DNA of 64,000 nucleotides from JADLCX01 sp964630785 (GCA_964630785.1 CAZVZG010000020.1:1-64000); one strand, 5' to 3'; counted from the first letter of the stretch, positions 47,313 through 55,706 are shown. Notes: a model not told the origin generated them from the sequence alone. Program-made: numbers and translations.

Positions 47313-47954
47313 CTATCCGCCCCCCCGCCTCTGCGTCACCGCGCCCACCGCCTCCGCAACCGCCGCCTCCAGCCGCTCGTTCACGATGAACCGGTCGTAC
47401 AGCGGCCGCCCGTGCACGAGGGTCGTCCTCGCCTGCTTCATCTCCCGCTGCGCCTCGGCGAACCGCCGCTGGATCGCCTCTTCGCTCTCGCGCTTCCGCC
47501 CGCGCAGCCGCCCCAGCAGCGCCTCGTCGCTCGGCGGCACGATGAACAACCCAAACGCACCCGGCACCTGCTCCTTCACCTTCACCGCCCCCACCACGTC
47601 GATCTCGAGGATCACCAGCCGCCCCCGCGCCAACTGCTCGTCCACCCACGGCCGCGGCGTGCCGTACTTCTTTCCGAACAGGTTCACCCACTCCAGGAAC
47701 ACGCCCTCCCGCACCATCCGGTCAAACGCCGCGTCGTCCACGAAGTGGTAGTCGACGCCCTCCACGTCGGCCGCGGTCTTCGGGCGCGTCGTCGCCGACA
47801 CGCTGAACACGCTCCCCGGGATCGACCGCTCCACCGCCCGCGTGATCGTCGTCTTGCCCACGCCGGACGGCCCGGAGATGATCAACAGCAACCCGTCGTC
47901 CGTGTCGGTCGCGAGCCGCTTCCGCGCCGGCTGTGCTCCAGTGTCGTCCGCCAT
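47313..47954 (-). CDS. gmk: Guanylate kinase
   Basis: A 213-residue enzyme that makes GDP from GMP and ATP. The P-loop GPSGVGKTTITR begins near residue 28; GMP-binding residues appear in SVSATTRPKTAADVEGVDYHFV and FLEWVNLFGKKYGTP, and the LID Arg region in RGRKRESEEAIQRR. The C-terminal helix ends in AVTQRRGGG. An N-terminal extension of about 20 residues is unusual. ATG 47954 precedes the conserved part (GLLLIISGPSG); the frame is open upstream through repeat-like sequence to 48077. It is divergent from tmk, the other nucleotide kinase. No alternative function fits. Confidence 0.94.
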   Translation of the reverse strand: MADDTGAQPARKRLATDTDDGLLLIISGPSGVGKTTITRAVERSIPGSVFSVSATTRPKTAADVEGVDYHFVDDAAFDRMVREGVFLEWVNLFGKKYGTPRPWVDEQLARGRLVILEIDVVGAVKVKEQVPGAFGLFIVPPSDEALLGRLRGRKRESEEAIQRRFAEAQREMKQARTTLVHGRPLYDRFIVNERLEAAVAEAVGAVTQRRGGG

Positions 47955-47987
47955 AAGGGCCCAAGCGTAGGGCCAAGCCAAGCCCCG

Positions 47988-48012
47988 CCTCCCCCGCCCC
48001 CGGCGGGGGAGG
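47988..48012. repeat. Perfect 11-bp hairpin between gmk and tmk
   Basis: CCTCCCCCGCC (47988-47998), loop CCC, GGCGGGGGAGG (48002-48012). A second weaker palindrome, GATTC...GAATC, follows at about 48016-48036. It resembles the GC-rich repeats near genes elsewhere in the window. Confidence 0.6.
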
Positions 48013-48082
48013 CAGATTCGAGCGCAGCGAGAATCGGAGGGGGTGTGCGTGCCTTCCCCCGGAGTACACTCGCCCACCCCTC

Positions 48083-48766
48083 ATGCCCCCACCCGACCCC
48101 TCATTCCTGCGAAACTACGCCGGCCGCTTCCTCGTCTTCGAGGGCCCCGACGGCTCGGGCAAGAGCACCCAGTTCCGCCGCCTCAGCGAACTCGGTCAAA
48201 AACTCGGCATCGCCCTCTGCGAGGTCCGCGAGCCCGGCGGCACCCCCGTCGGCGAACGCATCCGCCAGCACATCGTCCTCGCCCGCGCCGAGGAGGGCCT
48301 GGAGATGGGTGTCCGCTGCGAGATGCTCCTCTACATGGCCAGCCGCGCCGAACTGGTTGAAAAGAAGATCATCCCCGCCCTCGCCCGCGGCCAACTCGTC
48401 CTCGCCGACCGCTACGTCGCCAGCACCCTCGCCTACCAGGGCGCGGCCGGCGGCGTCCCCACCGCCGACATCGCCGCCGTCGCCCGCGCCGCCACCCGCA
48501 ACCTCCAGCCCGACCTGGTCCTGCTCTTCGACATCGACGAGACCGCCGCGGCCCGCCGCCTCAGCCCCCTCATGGACCGCATGGAAGCCAAAGGCGCCGC
48601 CTTCCACCGCAAGGTCCGACAGGGCTACCTCGACCAGGCCCGCGCCGACCCCGCCCGCTACGCCGTCCTCGACGCCTCCCGCTCGCCCGACGAGGTCTGG
48701 ACCGACCTGCTCACCACCCTCAAAGCCCGCGCCGACAAACTCCCGCCCCCCAGAACCAGAACGTAA
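48083..48766 (+). CDS. tmk: Thymidylate kinase
   Basis: A 227-residue enzyme that phosphorylates dTMP to dTDP. The P-loop FEGPDGSGKSTQ begins near residue 19, the DRY motif is in VLADRYVASTLAYQG, and the LID region contains LSPLMDRMEAKGAAFHRKVRQGYLD. Length and motif order match Tmk. A proline-rich N-terminus (MPPPDPSFLRN) precedes the conserved part. Starts with ATG 48083 after the GC-rich hairpin region, where no clear ribosome binding site is seen. Divergent from gmk, so both nucleotide kinases share the upstream region. Confidence 0.94.
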   Translation: MPPPDPSFLRNYAGRFLVFEGPDGSGKSTQFRRLSELGQKLGIALCEVREPGGTPVGERIRQHIVLARAEEGLEMGVRCEMLLYMASRAELVEKKIIPALARGQLVLADRYVASTLAYQGAAGGVPTADIAAVARAATRNLQPDLVLLFDIDETAAARRLSPLMDRMEAKGAAFHRKVRQGYLDQARADPARYAVLDASRSPDEVWTDLLTTLKARADKLPPPRTRT

Positions 48767-48773
48767 CCCCCCC

Positions 48774-48812
48774 TCGATGCCCCGATGCCCCGTGCCTCGA
48801 TGCCTTCCCCTC
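48774..48812. repeat. Short tandem CCTCGATGCCCC-type repeat
   Basis: Repeated 'ctcgatgcc/cccgatgcc' units follow tmk. The same sequence style ends the region 55838-55869 after the MtfA-like gene's upstream area. Period is 7-8 bases. Confidence 0.45.
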
Positions 48813-48815
48813 TCC

Positions 48816-50609
48816 TCACCCCACCGCCCCCGGCCTCAATCTCGCGGGCACAAAGTCCAGGTCGCTCGCCTCACGCACCGCCAGCTCGATCTGGAACTTC
48901 ATCACTTCCGGCGGCACGGGGTTCTGATAGTCGCTCAACGCCGCGCCCAGCGCCCCGGTCGGCGTCAGGGATCGCTCGCTCGTCTTGACCGCGCGGTACA
49001 CCTTCACCGCCAGCGCCTCGGCCGCGCCCGGCGTGAGCCACAGCGGCATCTTCCCCCGCAGATCTTCCAGCGCCGACTCCTCGATCTTCATCCCGCGACG
49101 CGCGCACAGCGCGCCGATGAGCCGGAAACTCTCCTCCGCCTCCATCGTGGGAAACAGCGGGATCTTCACGTCCACGCGCCCCGGCCGCTTCAGGTCCACC
49201 TCGATCAGGTCCGGCCGGCTCGACGCAAGTATCCAAAGGATCTTCCCGCGGTTGCGCGTGTCGGCCATCTCCTGCGCCATCATCCCGTACACCCGCCCGC
49301 CCACGCCGCTGTCGCCCCCGCCCCCCTGCGCCCCCGAGTCGCGTGAACCCAGCGCCTGGTCCGCCTCGTCCACGAACACCACACACCGCCCCAGCGCGTG
49401 CAGCAGCCTGAAGATCTTCTCCAGGTTGCCCTCCGTCGAGCCAACCCATTTATCGCGGAAGTTCTTGAGCTTCACCACCGGCACGCCCGCCTCGCCCGCG
49501 AAGCACTCCACCATGTACGTCTTGCCGGTACCCACGGGCCCGCAGATCAGGTACCCCATCGGCATCGCGTCCGTGTCTCCCCTGTCCCACAGCGCGATGT
49601 CCTGCCGCAGCCACGCCTTGACCTTCTCCTGACCGTACAGCGCGTCCATCGTGCGTTCCGGCTCGATGAACTCGATCAGCCCCTGCGCGTCTCGCTCCAC
49701 CAGCTCCTTCTTCATCTCCGCCAGGTCCTTCGCCTCGATCGCTCGCCCGCGGTGGTGCATCGTCTTGAGCATCGTCTCCACCGCCGCGAGCGTCGCCCCC
49801 GCCAGTTGCTCGCCGGGCGCCCCCGCATTGCCCGCGTACCGCGCCATGGCCTTGGGATAGCTCGGCGCCAGCAGCCGCAGCGCGCCCCCCAACTCCGCCG
49901 CCGATGGCAGCGGCACCTGCACCCGGGCCGCACGCGGGTTGGTCGTGATGATCGGGTGAAGGTCCGACAGGTTGTCCGCCACCAGGAACGTCGCCAGGCT
50001 GGACTCCGTCAGCAGGCTCTCGCTCCCCCAGTCGCGGATCAGCGAGCTCAGCGCCGACAGGTCGTAACTGAACCCGCCCCGCAACGCGGGCGCGATCAGG
50101 TGCGCCCCGCGCATCAGCAGCCCTACCTGAAGGTTCGCCCTTCTTCCCGCTTCCCCCCCACCCACCCGCCGCAGGTTCGCCGCGTAGCGGAAGAACCTCG
50201 TCAGAAACTCCACCGCGCCCCGCGGGTTCTGCGGCGAGTTCCCCCCGCTCGCCTGCACCCCGGGCCACTTGCCGAACTCCTCCCCGCCCTTCTCCACGCG
50301 GATGCCGTTCCCCAGGTCATAACTCAGCACCACGTCAAACCGCGGCAAGAGCACCCGCAGCACAAAGTCCGACAGGTCCCCGAGCGGTGACGCCGCATCC
50401 TCCGTCCCCGCCCCTCTCAACTCCCCCGGCAACACCAGCCTGTCCGACACGTTCCCGTGCAGAATGAACTGGTTGCTCGCCCCCGATTCGTACAGCGTGA
50501 TCAACTCCGAGGCCCACCCCGGCAACGCCCAACCCCCGCCGCTCCCCGCTCCCCCCGCGGAGGCGATCGACCCGGACGTTCCCGCCGACGGCGTTGACTT
50601 TCCACCCAT
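48816..50609 (-). CDS. AAA+ ATPase (FtsH/Cdc48-like core)
   Basis: A 597-residue protein with one AAA+ domain in its second half: Walker A CGPVGTGKTYMVE (near residue 354), Walker B VVFVDEADQALG (near 410), a sensor/arginine-finger region with WILASSRPDLIEVDLKRPGRVD. The N-terminal half (ELITLYESGASNQFILHGNVSDRLVL...) is long, soluble and not recognised; it starts with a Gly/Ser-rich stretch and has no membrane helix or peptidase motif. The substrate or partner is unknown; similar single-AAA proteins of unknown role occur in many planctomycetes. ATG 50609 is chosen because the extra N-terminal frame to 50645 lacks similarity. Convergent with tmk across the repeat at 48774. Confidence 0.78.
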   Translation of the reverse strand: MGGKSTPSAGTSGSIASAGGAGSGGGWALPGWASELITLYESGASNQFILHGNVSDRLVLPGELRGAGTEDAASPLGDLSDFVLRVLLPRFDVVLSYDLGNGIRVEKGGEEFGKWPGVQASGGNSPQNPRGAVEFLTRFFRYAANLRRVGGGEAGRRANLQVGLLMRGAHLIAPALRGGFSYDLSALSSLIRDWGSESLLTESSLATFLVADNLSDLHPIITTNPRAARVQVPLPSAAELGGALRLLAPSYPKAMARYAGNAGAPGEQLAGATLAAVETMLKTMHHRGRAIEAKDLAEMKKELVERDAQGLIEFIEPERTMDALYGQEKVKAWLRQDIALWDRGDTDAMPMGYLICGPVGTGKTYMVECFAGEAGVPVVKLKNFRDKWVGSTEGNLEKIFRLLHALGRCVVFVDEADQALGSRDSGAQGGGGDSGVGGRVYGMMAQEMADTRNRGKILWILASSRPDLIEVDLKRPGRVDVKIPLFPTMEAEESFRLIGALCARRGMKIEESALEDLRGKMPLWLTPGAAEALAVKVYRAVKTSERSLTPTGALGAALSDYQNPVPPEVMKFQIELAVREASDLDFVPARLRPGAVG

Positions 50610-50721
50610 GCCCCAAGAATAACGGCCCACCCACGACCCCGGCACCCCCGCGCGCTGGTAGCCTCCCCCTCACCCCCCTCCCCCCAAGTCCCCAGTCTCC
50701 ATTCCCAAGTCTCTTCCCCCC

Positions 50722-51600
50722 ATGCACCTCCTCACCTCCGAGAACCTCGCCGCGCTGCTCACCCTCACCGCGCTCGAGATTGTCCTGGGCATCGACAACA
50801 TCGTCTTCATCGCGATCCTCGTCGGTCGCCTGCCCGAGAAGACCCGCGCCAAGGCGCGCTTCGTCGGCCTCTTCCTGGCGATGTTCATCCGCATCGGCCT
50901 GCTCTTCAGCATCTCCTGGGTCATGAGCCTGACCAAGCCTCTCTTTGACCTCTCCTGGCCGCTCGAGCACACCTTCAGCGGCAAGGACCTCGTCCTGCTC
51001 ATCGGCGGCCTGTTCCTCGTGGCCAAAGCCACGCTCGAGATCCACCACAAAATCGAGGGCGCGGCCGAGGGCGACGTCCACCTCCCCGGCGACCGCGACT
51101 CCCCCTCCCAGAGGGAGGGGGCCGGGGGGACGGCCCGCGTCGCGCCCGGATCATCCAGCTCAGAACCCGCGACTTCCGCAGCCAGAGACGGGGGGGGTGG
51201 GGGTGGGCGAGGTGGGGTGGGGATACCCGCCAAACAGAAAGCCGCCGCCTTCTTCCCCACACTCATCCAGATCCTCCTGCTCGACATCGTCTTCAGCCTC
51301 GACAGCGTCATCACCGCCGTCGGCATGGCCAAGCACATCCCCATCATGGTCATCGCCGTCGTCATCGCCGTCGGCGTGATGCTGATCTTCTCCGGTCACG
51401 TCTCCCGCATCATCGAGCGGCACCCGACACTCAAGATGCTCGCCCTGAGTTTCCTCATCCTCATCGGCGTCATGCTCACCGCCGAGGGTCTGCATCAGCA
51501 CATCAACAAGGGCTACATCTACGTCGCCATGGCCTTCAGCCTCGCCGTCGAGGGCCTCAACATCTGGTTCCGCTCCCGCGCCGCCCGCAAGCACGCCTAA
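50722..51600 (+). CDS. TerC-family membrane protein with inserted repeat-coded loop
   Basis: A 292-residue integral membrane protein of the TerC family (implicated in tellurium/stress and in metal handling). The two halves each carry an acidic signature, EIVLGIDNIVFIAIL and DIVFSLDSVITAVGMA, with about seven membrane helices overall. Between them, a cytoplasmic loop of about 50 residues contains a GC-rich hairpin repeat (51099-51134, coding for SPSQREGAGG) and a Gly-rich tract; TerC homologues have a shorter loop. The repeat has therefore been accommodated in frame. ATG 50722 has a weak upstream purine run. A repeat copy of the GTGGCAT type begins right at the stop codon. Confidence 0.86.
   Translation: MHLLTSENLAALLTLTALEIVLGIDNIVFIAILVGRLPEKTRAKARFVGLFLAMFIRIGLLFSISWVMSLTKPLFDLSWPLEHTFSGKDLVLLIGGLFLVAKATLEIHHKIEGAAEGDVHLPGDRDSPSQREGAGGTARVAPGSSSSEPATSAARDGGGGGGRGGVGIPAKQKAAAFFPTLIQILLLDIVFSLDSVITAVGMAKHIPIMVIAVVIAVGVMLIFSGHVSRIIERHPTLKMLALSFLILIGVMLTAEGLHQHINKGYIYVAMAFSLAVEGLNIWFRSRAARKHA
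51099..51134 (+). repeat. CTCCCCCTCCC hairpin repeat, copy D, inside terC-like gene
   Basis: Same palindrome and GGGGGGA tail as copies A and B (loop AGA), here within the coding sequence. The last part reads GACGGCC instead of GAGGGC. It supplies part of a cytoplasmic loop. Confidence 0.85.
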
Positions 51601-51645
51601 GTGGCATCGGCATTCCTGCCGATGTCGGCCGCCCCGCGGCCGAAC
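51601..51645. repeat. GTGGCATCGGC double-hairpin repeat, copy 5 (compensatory changes)
   Basis: Module 1 is CATCGGCA/TGCCGATG, module 2 TCGGCC...GGCCGA. Both differ from copies 3 and 4, yet the stems still pair. It directly follows the TerC stop at 51600. Confidence 0.75.
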
Positions 51646-51649
51646 GAAC

Positions 51650-51735
51650 CCATCGCGGATCGCGATTTGATGGCCGATGCACGCGCTGCCGTTCGATCCG
51701 CAATCCGAAATCCGCTATCCGCTATCAAAAACTTT
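51650..51735. repeat. Short repeats of the ATCCGC(TA)TCC type
   Basis: Units such as GATCCGCAATCCGAAATCCG and CTATCCGCTATC recur with 7-8 base spacing. They resemble the 54898-54939 heptamers. No gene is seen between 51601 and 51816. Confidence 0.4.
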
Positions 51736-51815
51736 CCCTCCCTGTCGATTCCCCCCGCCCCCGCCCGACGACTGGGTGACCACCCGACCCCTCACCCCTT
51801 CACAGGATCACCCCT

Positions 51816-52190
51816 ATGCGCGTCATGGTCATCGTCAAAGCCACCCAGGACAGCGAAGCCGGCCTCATGCCCGGCCAGGAGCTGCTCGAAACCATGGGCA
51901 AGTTCAACGACGAGCTCACCAAGGCCGGCGTCATGCTCGACGGCGCTGGGCTCAAGCCCACCTCCAAGGCCGCCCGCGTCACCATCCCCGCGGCCGCCGG
52001 CGCCAAGCGCACCGTCATCGACGGCCCCTTCACCGAGACCAAGGAACTCATCGCCGGCTACTGGCTCTGGCAGGTCAAGTCCATCGACGAGGCCATCGAG
52101 TGGGTCAAGCGCTGCCCCCACCCGCACCCCGGCCTCGACACCCACATCGAGATCCGTCCGCTCTACGAAGAGTCTGACTTCGGCCTCTAG
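51816..52190 (+). CDS. DGPF/YCII-domain protein
   Basis: A 124-residue protein of the YCII-related type: it begins MRVMVIVKATQDSEAG, contains TVIDGPFTETKELIAGYWLWQV (the DGPF signature with the conserved Glu), and ends with an EIRPL strand. Such proteins are commonly found next to ECF sigma factors with long C-terminal tails (the ECF42 type), which is the case here (53596). The enzyme role is unknown; the fold is ferredoxin-like. ATG 51816 has AGGAT about six bases upstream. The next genes on the same strand are a damaged hydrolase, a DoxX-like protein and the sigma factor. Confidence 0.88.
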   Translation: MRVMVIVKATQDSEAGLMPGQELLETMGKFNDELTKAGVMLDGAGLKPTSKAARVTIPAAAGAKRTVIDGPFTETKELIAGYWLWQVKSIDEAIEWVKRCPHPHPGLDTHIEIRPLYEESDFGL

Positions 52191-52207
52191 CCGACCACCT
52201 TCACGTC

Positions 52208-52238
52208 AGGGAGCCCTGAGCGCAAGCTCAGGAGCACG
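52208..52238. repeat. CCTGAGC/GCTCAGG hairpin
   Basis: CCTGAGC (52215-52221), loop GCAA, GCTCAGG (52226-52232), preceded by AGGGAG. It is the same family as the inverted pair inside purB, with two compensating arm changes. Confidence 0.65.
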
Positions 52239-52361
52239 CACCCAACCACCTCAAAGCCCCGTTCACACCCCCCGCGCCCGCCGCTCACTCGCTTTCTCCA
52301 AGCGTCAAGACGCCGCACATCCAACCCACTTCGTCCGAGACACCTCCACCCGGATTCTCCC

Positions 52362-53064
52362 ATGCCCCAAGTCACCTCCTCCGACGGCACCGCCATCGCC
52401 TACGAAAACACCGGCACCGGCCCGCCTCTCATCATCGTTGACGGCGCGTGCTGCTACCGCCGATTCGGCCCGAGCAAGTCGTTCGCCCAGGCCCTCGCCC
52501 CGCGATTCACCGTCTACACCTACGACCGTCGCGGCCGCGGCGAGAGCGGCGACACGCCCCCATGCCATCCCGACCGCGAGATCGACGACCTCGCCGCCAT
52601 CATCAAAGCCGCCGGCGGTCGCGCCGCGCTCCTGGGCTTCTCCTCAGGCGCGGCCCTCGCGCTCGACGCCGCAAACCGCGGCCTGCCCACCTCCCGCGTC
52701 GTCAGCTACGAACCGCCCTTCATCATCGACGCCGCACGTCCGCCGATCCCCGACGACTTCCTCTCCCGTCTCCAGGCCGCCGTCGCCGCCGATCGGCGCT
52801 CCGAGGCCGTCCGCATGTTCATGTCCCTCGTCGGCGCGCCCGCCGTCATGGTGATGTTCATGCAGATCACCCCCGCCTGGCGCAAGCTCAAGGCCGTCGC
52901 ACACACGCTCCCCTACGACATCGCCATCGTCGAGTCCAACCAGCGCGGCCGCCCTCGCCGCCGCCGTCCCGGGCGCCGCGCACCGCGAGCTTCCTGGCCA
53001 GACCCACATGGTCCGACCCGCCGCGCTCGTGCCCGTCGTCACCGACTTCCTCACCGCGTCCTGA
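52362..53064 (+). pseudogene. Alpha/beta hydrolase, internal deletion with frameshift
   Basis: The first ~188 residues form a typical alpha/beta hydrolase: IIVDGACCYRRFGPSKSF, YDRRGRGESGDTPP, nucleophile motif LLGFSSGAALAL. After YDIAIVESNQRG the original frame turns to Arg/Pro-rich nonsense, whereas in another frame the sequence reads AALAAAVPGAAHRELPGQTHMVRPAALVPVVTDFLTAS and stops at 53062-53064, which matches the C-terminal end including the catalytic His region (QTHMV). Family members have about 40 more residues before this, around the catalytic Asp. So a stretch of about 40 codons, not a multiple of three, is missing near 52940. The protein would lack its acid residue and His, hence non-functional. 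The open frame continues to 53120. Confidence 0.8.
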
Positions 53065-53116
53065 GTCAACGGCCGCGTTACGCACCCCGCCCACCCACCC
53101 CCAACCCCCGGACACC

Positions 53117-53518
53117 ATGAACACCACACCCGCCAAACCCGCCCTCTGGGCGGGGCGCACGCTCTCCGCGCTCGTCACCGCCTTCCTCCTGCTCGACGCC
53201 GTTGCCAAGTTCGTCAGGCCCGAGCCCGTCGTCGAGGGCACAGTCAAACTCGGCTACCCGCAGGGCGCGATTCTCCCCCTTGGCGTGGTGCTCCTCGTCT
53301 CAACGCTCCTCTACGCCCTCCCGCGCACGGCCGTCCTGGGCGCGATCCTCATCACCGGCTACCTCGGCGGAGCCGTGGCCACGCACCTCCGCGTCAGCAA
53401 CCCACTCTTCACGCACACGCTCTTCCCCGTCTACTTCGGCATCGCCGCCTGGCTCGGGCTGTACCTGCGCGAGCCCCGCCTTCGCATCCTCACGCCGATC
53501 GTCCGCCCGCGGGCGTAG
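53117..53518 (+). CDS. DoxX-like membrane protein
   Basis: A 133-residue protein with four hydrophobic helices: LSALVTAFLLLDAVAKF, ILPLGVVLLVSTLLYAL, VLGAILITGYLGGAVATHL and FPVYFGIAAWLGLYL. These match the four-helix DoxX/DoxX-like family, some of which act in quinone or thiosulfate metabolism, though many are of unknown role. ATG 53117 starts right after the damaged hydrolase, whose long frame overlaps it slightly (53120). It is third in the DGPF - hydrolase - DoxX - sigma gene set. The 78-base gap to the sigma gene has no clear terminator. Confidence 0.8.
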   Translation: MNTTPAKPALWAGRTLSALVTAFLLLDAVAKFVRPEPVVEGTVKLGYPQGAILPLGVVLLVSTLLYALPRTAVLGAILITGYLGGAVATHLRVSNPLFTHTLFPVYFGIAAWLGLYLREPRLRILTPIVRPRA

Positions 53519-53595
53519 CAGGCGCAGTGTTCGGACGCTCGGGGCGGCCGGCGCGGCATCACCCACCACCACCGCTCCCGGCGTAAACTCGCCCC

Positions 53596-54873
53596 ATGCC
53601 GGACCCGTCCGCCGCGGCACGCCGCGCCGTCGAAGCCGTGTGGCGCATCGAGGCCCCACGCATCATCGCCGGCCTCCTCCGCACCGTCCGCGATGTCTCG
53701 CTCGCCGAGGAGTTCGCACAGGAGGCCTTCGCCGCCGCCCTTGAGCAATGGCCGAAGTCCGGCACGCCCGACAACCCCGGCGCCTGGCTCACCACCGCCG
53801 CCCGCCGGCGCGCCATCGACCACCTCCGCCGCCGTCGCCTCGCCCACGCGGCCAACGAATCCATCGCCCGCGACCTCGCCCGCGACCAGCTCGCCGACCC
53901 CGACAACGCCGCCTCCGACGACCGCCTCGACGGCGTCGCCGACGACGACCTGCTCCGCCTCATCTTCATGGCCTGCCACCCCGCGCTCTCCCGCGAGGCC
54001 CGCGCCGCCCTCACCCTCCGCGTCGTCGCCAACCTCACCACCGACGAGATCGCCCGCGCCTTCCTCGTCCCCGAGCCCACCATCGCCCAGCGCATCGTCC
54101 GCGCCAAGCGCACGCTCGCCGAGTCCGGCACGCCCTTGGCCGTTCCCCGCGGCCGCGAGCTCGCCGACCGCCTCGCCTCCGCCCTCGAAGTCATCTACCT
54201 CCTCTTCAACGAAGGCTACAGCGCCACCAGCGGCGACGACTGGATGCGCCCCGCTCTCTGCGAAGAGGCCCTCCGCATCGGCCGCATCCTCGCCGGCCTC
54301 ACGCCCCGCGAGCCCGAGGTCCACGGCCTGGTCGCCCTCATGGAGCTCCAGGCCTCGCGCCTCGGCGCCCGCACCGACTTCGGCGGCCGCCCGGTCCTCC
54401 TGCTCGACCAGAACCGCTCGCGATGGGACCGCCTGCTCATTCGTCGCGGCCTGGCCGCGCTCGAAGAGGCCGCCGCGCTCCGCGATCCCGACCGCCCCGC
54501 CGGCCCGTACGAACTCCAGGCCGCCATCGCCGCCTGCCACGCCCGCGCGCTGACCGCCGACCAGACCGACTGGCCCCGCATTGTCGATCTCTACACCGCG
54601 CTCGAAGCCGCCTCGCCCTCACCGATTGTCACGCTCAACCGCGCCGTCGCCGTTTCCATGGCCCGCGGCCCCAAACCCGCGCTCAAGATCGTCGACGCTC
54701 TCGCCAGCGACCCCGCCCTCAAGACCTACCACCTGCTCCCCGCCGTCCGCGCAGACCTGCTCGAAAAACTCGGCCGCCACACCGAAGCCGCCGCCGAGTT
54801 CGCCCGCGCCGCCGCCCTCACCCAAAACGCCCGCGAACGCAAAATCCTCCTCGCCCGAGCCCACAATCGCTAG
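53596..54873 (+). CDS. ECF RNA polymerase sigma factor with DUF6596/TPR-like C-terminus (ECF42 type)
   Basis: A 425-residue sigma factor. Region 2 (about residues 10-80: VSLAEEFAQEAFAAALEQWP and ...PGAWLTTAARRRAIDHLRRR) recognises the -10; region 4 (about 125-170: TLRVVANLTTDEIARAFLVPE with helix-turn-helix) recognises the -35. The C-terminal 240 residues (LEVIYLLFNEGYSATSGD...) are a DUF6596 plus TPR-like region, as in ECF42 factors; this tail may be used in place of an anti-sigma factor. The upstream DGPF gene fits the ECF42 gene neighbourhood. Codons and length look intact. ATG 53596 follows the DoxX gene; no strong ribosome binding site is seen. Target promoters cannot be told from this window. 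Confidence 0.9.
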   Translation: MPDPSAAARRAVEAVWRIEAPRIIAGLLRTVRDVSLAEEFAQEAFAAALEQWPKSGTPDNPGAWLTTAARRRAIDHLRRRRLAHAANESIARDLARDQLADPDNAASDDRLDGVADDDLLRLIFMACHPALSREARAALTLRVVANLTTDEIARAFLVPEPTIAQRIVRAKRTLAESGTPLAVPRGRELADRLASALEVIYLLFNEGYSATSGDDWMRPALCEEALRIGRILAGLTPREPEVHGLVALMELQASRLGARTDFGGRPVLLLDQNRSRWDRLLIRRGLAALEEAAALRDPDRPAGPYELQAAIAACHARALTADQTDWPRIVDLYTALEAASPSPIVTLNRAVAVSMARGPKPALKIVDALASDPALKTYHLLPAVRADLLEKLGRHTEAAAEFARAAALTQNARERKILLARAHNR

Positions 54874-54897
54874 CGGATAGAAGCGCCCAAGTAAAAT

Positions 54898-54939
54898 CCA
54901 TCCGCCATCCGCCATCCGCCATCCGCCATCCGCTATCCG
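54898..54939. repeat. CCATCCG heptamer repeat (6 units)
   Basis: Five exact CCATCCG units followed by CTATCCG, between the sigma-factor gene and the MtfA-like gene that converge here. It is the clearest seven-base tandem repeat in the window. Confidence 0.85.
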
Positions 54940-55706
54940 TAATACTCCCGCAACACCCCATACACCTCGGGCAACCCCTCCCGCATCGCCTCCCCACGCT
55001 CGAAGTACGCCTCGCTCGCCACGGCGAAAAACTCCGCCGCGTTGGTCGCGCCGTAGTAGTCCAGCACGCTCGGCTCGCCCCGTTGCGCGCGGCGCGACAG
55101 GTCGTCGAACGCCGCGCTCATCACCCGCTTCCACCGTTCGTACGCCTCCGGCCCGCCCTTCAAGGGCGGCGTCCCGTCGATCACGCCGTCCAGAAAGTCG
55201 AGCTTGTGCGCGAACTCGTGGATCACCAGGTTCCGTCCATCGCCCGCGTCCGCCCCGCCCGCCAGCGCATCCCGCCACGACACGATCACCGGCCCGCCGC
55301 CGATGCCCATGTAGTGCGCCTCGCCCAGGTTCGCGTGCCCCTCGGTGACCACCCCGCCCGCCTCCTGCCGCGCCGCCGGCGCCACAAACCCCGCCGGGTA
55401 CACCAGGATCGACTGCACGTTCGGAAACACCGCGTCCCTCAGCGGATCGACATCCATCCCCACCAGCAGCAACGCGGCCTGCGCCGCGATCACCAGCTTC
55501 ATCTCCTCGTTCAGCGTGAGCCCCCCGCACCCCTCCCAGTACTTCTCGCGCACGATCACCCGCGCCAGCCGCACCAGCCGTTCCCGCCGCTCACCGCTCA
55601 GCCGCGAGAACGCGCCGACGTTCGCCGCCAGCACGCGCCACTCCCCCGGCTCCAGCGGCCGATCCACCACGCCTTTTCGACGGTACCGTCGAAGCACAGA
55701 CACCAT
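54933..55706 (-). CDS. mtfA: MtfA-type zinc-dependent peptidase
   Basis: A 257-residue protein resembling MtfA, a metallopeptidase that in E. coli also binds the repressor Mlc. The zinc motif VIHEFAHKLDFLDG (H163, E164, H167) is present, and the downstream NAAEFFAVASEAYF supplies the third ligand (Glu). N-terminal blocks (LTLNEEMKLVIAAQAALLLVG and VYPAGFVAP) match the family. ATG 55706 is preferred; a TTG at 55724 is also open. No ribosome binding site is clear. It is convergent with the sigma factor, and its last codons overlap the heptamer repeat at 54898. No PTS glucose genes other than ptsI are near, so the Mlc link is unsupported. Confidence 0.86.
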   Translation of the reverse strand: MVSVLRRYRRKGVVDRPLEPGEWRVLAANVGAFSRLSGERRERLVRLARVIVREKYWEGCGGLTLNEEMKLVIAAQAALLLVGMDVDPLRDAVFPNVQSILVYPAGFVAPAARQEAGGVVTEGHANLGEAHYMGIGGGPVIVSWRDALAGGADAGDGRNLVIHEFAHKLDFLDGVIDGTPPLKGGPEAYERWKRVMSAAFDDLSRRAQRGEPSVLDYYGATNAAEFFAVASEAYFERGEAMREGLPEVYGVLREYYG

